In this document: in pieces, positions 1 through 6,885 of the stretch | How positions within the stretch are numbered: position 1 is the stretch's first letter | Layout: every line of letters begins with the position of its first letter | Source: JBAWXE01 sp037144255 | GTDB taxonomy: Bacteria > Bacteroidota > Bacteroidia > Chitinophagales > Chitinophagaceae | Direction of reading: 5' to 3' | Assembly (NCBI GenBank): GCA_037144255.1 | Contig: JBAWXE010000017.1 | Span: 1 to 35,604, forward strand | Length of the DNA stretch: 35,604 nt | Notes under the pieces: generated by a model | What the model was told of the DNA's origin: nothing | Seen by the model: only the letters and a program-made list of their open reading frames with translations | Databases searched by the model: none | Position numbers and translations under genes: made by a program

Positions 1-90
1 AGGCATCTGTATTTGTATTGTTGGGTATATATACTGTTTATTCTATAGTAGAGACTTGGTTCTTATTCAGGCTGGCAAGGAAAAAATAAT

Positions 91-711
91 ATGAAAAAAC
101 AGGAAAAGTCTCTACATTCATTAGAGCAGTTTTTGCCACTTAATACCTTCGAGCAAATAGCTCCTTTTTTTCGTACACATACTATTCACCTCACACTTAC
201 CCACGAACGTAAAAGCGTGTTGGGAGATTACAGACATCCTGTACCGGACAACCCCGTGCACCGTATCAGCGTGAATGTAAATCTTAACCAATATAGTTTC
301 CTTATCACACTGTTGCACGAGATGGCGCATCTGGTTACTTACGAGCTTTTCAAAAACAAGGTTTCACCACATGGCCAAGAATGGAAGACACAGTTCAGGC
401 ATATACTGATACCATTTATTGGTAAGCACATCTTTCCTTCGGATGTGGAAAGGGCACTTCAAGCTTACCTGCATAACCCCGCAGCCAGTACCTGCACAGA
501 CCCCAGATTATATAAAGCATTGCTACGCTATGACGAGAAGAGACCTGGTTACAAGCTGGTAGATGATCTGGGCATCAATCAGCTATTTGCTACAGACGAT
601 GGTACGGTATACCAGAAACTGGAACGCCTGCGCACCCGCAGCAAGTGCAAGAATGTGAAAACAGGCAAGATGTACCTCTTTCAGGGAGTGATGGAAGTAA
701 AGGCCATGTAG
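91..711 (+). CDS. SprT-like zinc metalloprotease domain protein
   Basis: A 206-residue protein with the SprT-family zinc site: HEMAH at residues 76-80 and a third likely ligand, His94, in HGQEWK. That spacing and the HGxxW motif are typical of SprT/Spartan-type domains. The C-terminal part (about 160-206) has the pattern F-x-x-D-D-G-x-x-Y ... R-T-R-x-K-C ... T-G-K-x-Y-L-F seen in Bacteroidota members in place of a full zinc ribbon; only one Cys of the usual CxxC pairs is visible there. There is no signal peptide, so it should be cytoplasmic. The ATG at 91 follows an AAGGA-like stretch, unusual in this window. Bacterial SprT-like proteins have no firmly assigned substrate; a role in DNA-protein crosslink repair would be by analogy with eukaryotic Spartan only. 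Confidence 0.85.
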   Translation: MKKQEKSLHSLEQFLPLNTFEQIAPFFRTHTIHLTLTHERKSVLGDYRHPVPDNPVHRISVNVNLNQYSFLITLLHEMAHLVTYELFKNKVSPHGQEWKTQFRHILIPFIGKHIFPSDVERALQAYLHNPAASTCTDPRLYKALLRYDEKRPGYKLVDDLGINQLFATDDGTVYQKLERLRTRSKCKNVKTGKMYLFQGVMEVKAM

Positions 712-838
712 TATACTTCTTTTGATATGTGATTATTATTGCATACAGTGTAGGATTGGCAATAGTACTACTAAATTCCCCCTAATAATCCCTATATCAA
801 CTATTTAAAGAATACTATCATATAGAGAGGTTTATTTG

Positions 839-846
839 TACATTTG
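839..846 (+). promoter_or_regulatory. Candidate Bacteroidota -7 box before the M13 peptidase
   Basis: TACATTTG matches the TAnnTTTG consensus of the Bacteroidota primary sigma factor. It lies about 25 nt before the ATG at 871. No clear -33 TTG is seen at the expected distance, so this is a weak call. Confidence 0.35.
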
Positions 847-870
847 TTTCCTCTAAAAATTTACAGAATA

Positions 871-2925
871 ATGAATCTGAAAAAAACACTTATAGCAAGT
901 GCTGCTATTATGAGTCTGGCATCTTTTGCTCAAGCTGGAGAAAAAGATAATGCAGGCAATAAACCCGCACGCAAAGTTTTGGATCCTGCAAACATAGATC
1001 CAAAAGTAAAGCCGGGTGATAACTTCTTCCTGTATGCCAATGGTACATGGTTGAAAAACAATCCTATACCTGCATCTGAAACTCGTTGGGGTAGTTTTAA
1101 CGAACTGCAAGAGAATAACTACAAGGCACTGCACGAACTGCTGGATGAAGCTGCTAATAATAAGACAGCTGCTAAAGGTAGTAAGGAACAGAAAGTAGGC
1201 GATTTCTACCGCAGCGGTATGGATAGCAATACTATCAACAAAGCGGGTATTGCACCATTGAGTGGTGTACTGGCTCGTATTGACAAGGTTAAAGATGCTA
1301 AGGGTGTACTGGCTGAAGTAGCTAAGGAACATACTTCTGGTGCTGGTTCTTTGTTTAGTTTCGGTATATCGCCTGATGATAAGAATGTGACCAAAGAAAT
1401 TTGTCAATTCTTCCAAGGTGGATTGGGTATGCCTGACCGAGATTATTATTTCAACAAGGATGCACGTACTACCAAGATACGCGATGCTTATCAAAAATAT
1501 CTGCCTAAGATGTTTGAACTGATGGGCGAGAATGCAGCAACTGCCAAGAAAGACGCAGAAGATGTATACAAGCTGGAAACTACACTGGCTGAGGCTTCTA
1601 TGACACGTGTGGAAATGCGCGATCCATATAAGATATACAACAAGTACACACTGGATGAGCTGAACAAGCTGACACCTGGTATGGACTGGAAACAACTGTT
1701 TGCTGACCTGAAAGTAAAAGGCCAAACAGATTGTATAGTTGGTACACCTAAATTCTTTGAAGAGATAGCTAAACAACTGAAGGCTACTCCGGTAAGCGTA
1801 TGGAAGAAATACCTGAAGTTCCATGTAGTGAATGGTATGTCTGCTTATTTGAGCAGCAATTTCGATCAGGCACATTTTGATTTCTATGGCAGAACATTGC
1901 GCGGACAACAAGAACAAAGACCACGTTGGAAACGTGTATTGAATGTAGTAGATGGTGGTGTAGGTGAACTTTTGGGACAGATGTATGTTGAAAGACACTT
2001 CAAACCGGAAGCTAAAAAGCGTATGCTGGACCTGGTGAACAACCTGCAAGAAACATATGCTTCTCGTATCAAGAATCTGGATTGGATGAGTGATAGCACT
2101 AAGACCAAAGCACTGGTAAAACTGAACTCTTTCATGAAGAAGATTGGTTATACAGACAAATGGAAAGACTATAGCAGTGTAACTATAGTGCCAAACAACT
2201 TTGTAAAGAACATCATGGCTGCTAACGCATTCGAGTATGATTTTGAACTGAGCAAACTGGGTCGCCCTGTAGATAAGAGCGAGTGGGGTATGACACCTCC
2301 GACAGTGAATGCATACTACAACCCTGCATTCAACGAGATCGTATTCCCTGCAGGTATATTGCAGTATCCTTTCTTTGATGCTGATGCTGATGATGCTGTG
2401 AACTATGGCGGTATAGGTGCTGTGATAGGACATGAAATGACACATGGTTTTGATGACCAAGGCCGCCAATATGCTGCTGACGGTAATCTGCAAGACTGGT
2501 GGTCTGAGGCTGATGCCAAGAACTTTAACGAGAAAGCCGGTGTAGTAGTGAAACAATTCAACAACTATACTGTACTGGATAGCACCCATGTAAATGGTGA
2601 GCTGACAGAAGGTGAGAACCTGGCCGATCTGGGTGGTATAGCTATTGCTTACCAAGCTTTCAAGAAGACCAAACAATTTGAAGAAGATAAGACCATAGAT
2701 GGTTTTACTCCTGCACAGCGTTTCTTCCTGAGCTGGGCACAAGTATGGCGTGCTAATACTCGTCCTGAAGAAATTGCTTCACGCATTATGACCGACCCTC
2801 ACTCTCCTAGTGAGCTGCGTTGTAATGGACCTGTAAGTAATATGAATGCTTTCTACAAGGCTTTCAACATACAGCCGGGAGATAAGATGTACCGCCCTAA
2901 GAGCGAAAGAGCTAAGGTGTGGTAG
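871..2925 (+). CDS. pepO: M13 family zinc endopeptidase (neprilysin/PepO-like), exported
   Basis: A 684-residue M13 peptidase. The open frame extends to a TTG at 844, but the ATG at 871 begins a proper signal peptide (MNLKKTLIASAAIMSLASFAQA) and is preferred. HEMTH at residues 521-525 supplies two zinc ligands and the catalytic Glu; E582 in ENLADLGG is the third ligand. The NAYYN motif upstream is the substrate-binding NAFY-type motif, and the N-terminal M13 lid domain fills residues about 35-450. Length matches the family (650-700). It should be periplasmic or lipid-anchored on export and cleave short peptides. It is a single-gene unit ended by the hairpin at 2955. Confidence in the family is very high; the natural substrate is unknown. 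Confidence 0.95.
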   Translation: MNLKKTLIASAAIMSLASFAQAGEKDNAGNKPARKVLDPANIDPKVKPGDNFFLYANGTWLKNNPIPASETRWGSFNELQENNYKALHELLDEAANNKTAAKGSKEQKVGDFYRSGMDSNTINKAGIAPLSGVLARIDKVKDAKGVLAEVAKEHTSGAGSLFSFGISPDDKNVTKEICQFFQGGLGMPDRDYYFNKDARTTKIRDAYQKYLPKMFELMGENAATAKKDAEDVYKLETTLAEASMTRVEMRDPYKIYNKYTLDELNKLTPGMDWKQLFADLKVKGQTDCIVGTPKFFEEIAKQLKATPVSVWKKYLKFHVVNGMSAYLSSNFDQAHFDFYGRTLRGQQEQRPRWKRVLNVVDGGVGELLGQMYVERHFKPEAKKRMLDLVNNLQETYASRIKNLDWMSDSTKTKALVKLNSFMKKIGYTDKWKDYSSVTIVPNNFVKNIMAANAFEYDFELSKLGRPVDKSEWGMTPPTVNAYYNPAFNEIVFPAGILQYPFFDADADDAVNYGGIGAVIGHEMTHGFDDQGRQYAADGNLQDWWSEADAKNFNEKAGVVVKQFNNYTVLDSTHVNGELTEGENLADLGGIAIAYQAFKKTKQFEEDKTIDGFTPAQRFFLSWAQVWRANTRPEEIASRIMTDPHSPSELRCNGPVSNMNAFYKAFNIQPGDKMYRPKSERAKVW

Positions 2926-2954
2926 TCTGTAACCATTAACTTTTTTTGAGGAAG

Positions 2955-2982
2955 GCCCCTGCTGTAGAGCAGGGGCTTTTTT
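2955..2982 (+). terminator. Rho-independent terminator after pepO
   Basis: A perfect 9-bp GC-rich stem (2955-2963 with 2968-2976), GTAG loop and a run of six T follow the pepO stop by 30 nt. It lies between pepO and the convergent cysteine-rich gene and points with pepO. Confidence 0.92.
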
Positions 2983-3037
2983 ATTTTATATATTTTCATA
3001 AGTGAGGGGGGGTATAAATCCATACTCAAAAGAAAAG

Positions 3038-3358
3038 TTAGCAGCAACACAATTCACCGCATATTTCGGCGCATTTTTCACAGGCTTCGTCGCATTCGCG
3101 GCAACTATCGTGATGAGCGGAATGTTTGGCGCATTCATCTGCGCATTCTTTACATATTTTGGTACAAAGGGTTTGTATATCTCTGGAAAAGCCGGAGCCA
3201 CGAGCCTCGAAGCGCGCAGTTAATACACAGATATCGGCACAATCGCGACAAAGGAAGAGGCATTCCTGATTATTGGTTTTGATACAATCGGTGATACATA
3301 TTTCACAGGCAATAATACAAGCTAAGCATGCATCGATACAACATTGATATGTTTTCAT
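3038..3358 (-). CDS. Cysteine-rich four-helix copper-storage protein (Csp/DUF326 family)
   Basis: A 106-residue protein with 23 cysteines, most spaced CxxxC or CxxC along predicted helices (C7-C11-C14-C18-C21-C25, C33-C37-C40-C44, C65-C69-C72-C76, C86-C89-C93-C96-C100) and a terminal CCC. This is the pattern of the Csp four-helix-bundle copper-storage proteins, which bind many Cu(I) ions through thiolates lining the bundle core. There is no signal peptide, pointing to the cytosolic Csp3 type. The frame is open upstream to 3598, but the ATG at 3358 starts MKTYQCC exactly where the family begins. No copper exporter or sensor lies beside it. Copper binding is inferred from family and cysteine spacing. 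Confidence 0.85.
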   Translation of the reverse strand: MKTYQCCIDACLACIIACEICITDCIKTNNQECLFLCRDCADICVLTARFEARGSGFSRDIQTLCTKICKECADECAKHSAHHDSCRECDEACEKCAEICGELCCC

Positions 3359-3561
3359 ATAGTATGCATTATTGGTGAGGCGAATTGTATATACAAAGTT
3401 GGGGCAGTGGGGAGGAAGGCGTATTATATAATTAGGGGAAAGAATTACATAATTATAATTGGGGGAGATTTTTTTTGCGAGGGCTGATTTTTCAAGTGGT
3501 TGTAAATGAATGAGTTGCAGGTTACAGTACTTCTCATTTGGGTTACACTGTCTTCTTTTCT

Positions 3562-3599
3562 GTTCTTTTCTCTTGAAAGAAAAGAACCAAAAGTTCAAG
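3562..3599. repeat. Inverted-repeat element (AAAGAACCAAAAG type)
   Basis: A 10-bp perfect inverted repeat pairs 3562-3571 with 3578-3587, and CTTGAA at 3572-3577 is mirrored by TTCAAG at 3594-3599. The nested arrangement resembles dispersed intergenic repeats common in Bacteroidota genomes (inference from memory of the class, not a search). Only this copy is in the window. Confidence 0.55.
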
Positions 3600-3812
3600 G
3601 CAGGTTGAAAAAAACTAAAAATCTCTCCGGCTCAACTAAAACTTTCAAGCCCGAACCTAAAGCGAATCCAAAAGGGAGAGCGACTGTGTACGATACAATA
3701 ATATTGAGCTGAAGCAACACCTGAAAGTTTCTTAACGTCGAGCTGTCGGATTTTCTTAACGCTTTTTACAAAATGCCTTGTTGCGTGAGTAGGTGTTATT
3801 GGAAATCGTAAT

Positions 3813-4233
3813 GTTACATTCTCTCAGAATTTTTTTTTGGTTACATGAGTAATTTGACTTGTTGATAATCAATTAGTTGTGTGAATTCAAATGTTACCCC
3901 GAATCGAGTTCGGGACTCCCCATATCAGTTTATTTTTTTGAGGGTCGCATTTGGGTTATAGTGTAACATTTGACATTCGAAAATGTGTTGTATGTGTATG
4001 CTGATCGCGTGTGCTTAGTCCCGAAACAAGTTCGGGATTGAAATGACGGTGTTGGTGGGCAAAGGTTACATTTTCTAGGAAATTTTTTATGGTTATATGA
4101 GAAGTTTAAGTGATTGATTTTCATGGTGTTGCGGTTTTTCAAAGGTTACCCCGAATCGAGTTCGGGACTCCCCATATCTGTTTATTTTTTTTTGAAGGTC
4201 GCATTTGGGTTACATGGGTGGTGCAGATGTAAC
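3813..4233. repeat. Duplicated palindromic repeat block, period 252 bp
   Basis: Two copies begin at 3813 and 4065 (GTTACATT). In both, exactly 80 nt later (3893 and 4145), a highly conserved core of 66-68 bp starts with GTTACCCCGAATCGAG, contains the palindrome CCCGAA-TCGAG-TTCGGG and ends GCATTTGGGTTA; the cores differ by only a few bases. The 80-bp leaders have diverged more. A third palindrome with a different loop (CCCGAA-ACAAG-TTCGGG) sits at about 4020-4036 between the copies. The equal offsets show a tandem duplication of one element. Confidence 0.8.
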
Positions 4234-4423
4234 ATTAGAGAAGCGGCGATATGAATGTTTTTTATGTAGTGATGCCAGAACTCAAACCCATAAAGCAAGA
4301 TACGAAATGGAGGTAGGGGCTAACAAATATTTGTTAACATATAGTATAAAATGATGTTTCGGGCATGAGCAACCAACTCAATAGTGAGCTGAAGCAAAAT
4401 GAATTACAAACAAATTTATATAA

Positions 4424-4597
4424 TTATTTTTTGTATTTCTTAAAAGATATTAGAATTAATCCAAAGACTGCAAAAACTGCACCAAAACCAGCCAAGGCGC
4501 CAGCCAAGAATTCATTGTATTTTTTTAATAATGTAGGCGCAAAAATTGCTAGTAAAGCGCCTATAATTGTCATTATTAATACTTGTTTTTTATTCAT
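4424..4597 (-). CDS. Small two-helix membrane protein, unknown function
   Basis: A 57-residue frame with ATG at 4597 and TAA at 4424-4426. The product starts MNKKQVLIMT, has two hydrophobic segments (about 6-20 and 31-51) separated by the polar linker PTLLKKYNEF, and ends in SFKKYKK, giving Lys-rich ends consistent with a hairpin in the inner membrane. The residue composition (Gly/Ala/Phe helix, positive flanks) is that of a real membrane protein, and the plus-strand frame over the same bases is not. It lies divergent from the caspase operon, 116 bp from its start. No family recognised. Expression is not shown by the sequence. Confidence 0.6.
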   Translation of the reverse strand: MNKKQVLIMTIIGALLAIFAPTLLKKYNEFLAGALAGFGAVFAVFGLILISFKKYKK

Positions 4598-4713
4598 AAA
4601 TGCGAGTAATTTAGTTGTTGAATTTACGGTTTTTTTGATATTTCAAAATGTCAATTTTGTGAGGATGGGTTGATTAATGGATTCATTACTTGTTAGGCTA
4701 ATAACTCAAATCG

Positions 4714-6885
4714 ATGAAATTTTTTGTTGCTACATTTTTAATTTGTCTGACTGGCCTCAGCTATGCGCAGAATACAAGGGGATTGAGAACTGCGGACAAT
4801 AGCCAAGTAACCCTGAGTAATGGTAAGACCTATGCTCTGATAGTAGGTATATCGAAGTATAAAGATCCAGGAATACATGCCCTTGAGTACGCAGATAAAG
4901 ATGCAGAATCATTCTATCAATACCTGAAAGCAGAGAATGTAGATAGTGCTAACATGGTATTGCTACTGAATGAAAAAGCAACGTCTGCTCAGTTTTGGTC
5001 TAGTCTATTATATTTGGTAGAGCTCTCTAAGCAAGGTGATAAAGTATTGGTCTATTTTTCTGGGCATGGAGATGTAGAAACAAAGACTGCCATACCTGAA
5101 GGGTACTTGCTACCCTATGATGTACCCAGAGCAGGCTATATGCCTTTTGCCATACCGATAACAATACTCAAGAATTATGTATCAGGTATGTCAGTAAAAG
5201 GAGTGCAGATCATATTTATAACGGATGCATGCCATTCCGGGAACCTAGCTGGAGGACTGGCAGGTATGGAAGCAACAGCAAATTTGCTAAAAGACAAATG
5301 GAAAGATGAGATAAAGATGCTGAGCTGCCAACCTAAGGAATTATCGTTAGAAGGTAAACAATGGGGAGGAGGCAGAGGATTATTCAGTTATGAGCTGATC
5401 AATGGATTAGCAGGAAAGGCAGATAAAAACAAGGATGGGAAAGTAACACTGCGAGAACTGAATCTGTACCTGATGGAAAAAGTGCCTGAAGGTGCTAGCC
5501 CGGCCATACAGAATCCGGAAATAGAAGGTAGTCCTGAGTATGTAATTTCGAAAGTGAATGAGAAACTATTAAAAGAGATCAGTAAAGATAAAATATCCGA
5601 TAAAATAGAAGCAATAGCTATGCGAGGTGATGAATCATCGTTGCTAAATGAGTTAAGTGCGGATATCAGAGAGAATTATACACTATTCAAATCGTCTTTT
5701 GATGCAGGCAATTATGCTGAATATCCAGATGAACAAATTGAAAAATATTTTTATAGCCAGTCGAAAGATAGTATGACATTGCAAGCATCGGCATTGTATT
5801 ATTTACAGAAAATTCCGGTAAATGAAAGCACTCATATACTTGTTTCATTAATGAGGAGAAATCTATCATCGGCAATAATGGAGGATATGTCCAGTAATGC
5901 CTATGAAAACACAAGTACGGACAGTGTAGAAAGAAAAGCTTCTAGAGTAAGGAAATGGGAACATGAAATGGCCAGTAGCAGATATTCAACGTCTACCCAA
6001 AAAGTGAGTGCCTTTTTAAAGTATACTGAACAGAATGCCCTTTGTTTGCAAGAGCTGATAGGAGATCAAAAAATGAAGGAGATGGGATATTATTCCAAGT
6101 ATATCTTATCTCTTTCTATGTGGAATATTCTTTCATCGAAAAATCAAGAAAGAGAAGTGGTATTGCGATTGATTGATACTGCTATTCATTATGATTCACT
6201 GAATGCAAATTTATACATTGCAAAGGCAGATATCTATTTATTTAAAAGCCAATTATCAGTAGCAGAGGCGTACTGCAGAAAAGCCATAGCAGTGTCTCCG
6301 ACTTTTGGAGGTGCATATATTGAGTCAGCAGCTGTTTACCATACTATGCAAAAATATGATTCTTGTAAATTTTTTGCATTATCAGGCATCCATTATTCTT
6401 TAGGCAATAGGCAAAATACTTTCAGAGCAAAATTATTATACTTTATGGCAGCAGGAATGATAGAGATAGACTCTTTGAAACTAGAACATGTTTCTGACTC
6501 TATGAAGAATCTGTGTAATGAATTTGATAACATTTTAAGGATCCAAGATTGGGACAGCTCGCTATATTATACATTTACATTGTTGCTAGGACAAAAGTGT
6601 ATCTATTTTAGAATGTATGAAAAAGCACTTTATTGGCTAAATAAGTGTGATGATAAAATGGCAAATAGTATGACCATGATGTCGGAGAAGTATTTCTATG
6701 AATCAGTTGCCAATAATGCATTAGGAAATAAGGATAAGTCATTAGCAGATTTCAAATTAGCTTTAGAAAATGGATTTAAAAGATACTATAGCATTATTTA
6801 TGCAAATGAGTTAGATAATATCAGAAAGGAACCGGAATACGTTGAATTGATGAAAAAGTATTTTCCAAATAAATATAAAGAATAA
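4714..6885 (+). CDS. Exported caspase-like protein (peptidase C14) with EF-hand loop and TPR-like C-terminus
   Basis: A 723-residue protein. A signal peptide (residues 1-19, ending SYAQ) directs it across the inner membrane. Residues about 37-235 form a caspase/metacaspase p20-like domain: ALIVGISKY core strand, catalytic His118 in SGHGD and catalytic Cys173 in DACHSG. Immediately after it is a perfect EF-hand loop at 237-248 (D-x-N-x-D-G-K-V-T-L-R-E). The remainder (about 300-723) is mostly helical with TPR-like repeats (YIAKADIYLFKSQLSVAEAYCRKAI). The next gene is a paralogue starting in the overlapping TAATG, so both are co-translated. Bacterial C14 proteins usually cleave after Arg/Lys; calcium dependence is suggested by the EF-hand but unproven. 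Target unknown. Confidence 0.88.
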   Translation: MKFFVATFLICLTGLSYAQNTRGLRTADNSQVTLSNGKTYALIVGISKYKDPGIHALEYADKDAESFYQYLKAENVDSANMVLLLNEKATSAQFWSSLLYLVELSKQGDKVLVYFSGHGDVETKTAIPEGYLLPYDVPRAGYMPFAIPITILKNYVSGMSVKGVQIIFITDACHSGNLAGGLAGMEATANLLKDKWKDEIKMLSCQPKELSLEGKQWGGGRGLFSYELINGLAGKADKNKDGKVTLRELNLYLMEKVPEGASPAIQNPEIEGSPEYVISKVNEKLLKEISKDKISDKIEAIAMRGDESSLLNELSADIRENYTLFKSSFDAGNYAEYPDEQIEKYFYSQSKDSMTLQASALYYLQKIPVNESTHILVSLMRRNLSSAIMEDMSSNAYENTSTDSVERKASRVRKWEHEMASSRYSTSTQKVSAFLKYTEQNALCLQELIGDQKMKEMGYYSKYILSLSMWNILSSKNQEREVVLRLIDTAIHYDSLNANLYIAKADIYLFKSQLSVAEAYCRKAIAVSPTFGGAYIESAAVYHTMQKYDSCKFFALSGIHYSLGNRQNTFRAKLLYFMAAGMIEIDSLKLEHVSDSMKNLCNEFDNILRIQDWDSSLYYTFTLLLGQKCIYFRMYEKALYWLNKCDDKMANSMTMMSEKYFYESVANNALGNKDKSLADFKLALENGFKRYYSIIYANELDNIRKEPEYVELMKKYFPNKYKE

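Larger units (their letters stand above)
3359..4423. other. Repeat-rich non-coding stretch of about 1.06 kb
   Basis: No convincing gene is seen. The stretch holds a long hairpin (3562-3587), a duplicated block of period 252 bp (3813 onward and 4065 onward), three CCCGAA-N5-TTCGGG palindromes, and the motif CATTTGGGTTA(C/T) three times (about 3535, 3948, 4202). The short open frames here translate to low-complexity, repeat-derived peptides. It reads as a landing place for intergenic repeats between the copper-storage gene and the caspase operon. Confidence 0.7.

Noticed and set aside
853..2742. A 629-codon open frame on the minus strand across the M13 peptidase gene
   Set aside because: It is fully antisense to a gene with intact catalytic motifs, its product is Cys/Tyr/His/Ile-rich with no domain pattern, and its length follows from the codon use of the sense gene.
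3506..3712. Small plus-strand frame of 68 codons
   Set aside because: It is translated from the inverted-repeat element and its Lys-rich product looks repeat-derived, not like a protein.
3930..4142. Minus-strand frame of 70 codons
   Set aside because: It spans the duplicated palindromic block and has no protein-like pattern.
4365..4673. Plus-strand frame of 102 codons upstream of the caspase operon
   Set aside because: The opposite strand carries a better coding frame (57-residue membrane protein at 4424-4597) whose complement explains the Pro/Ala/Lys string seen here.
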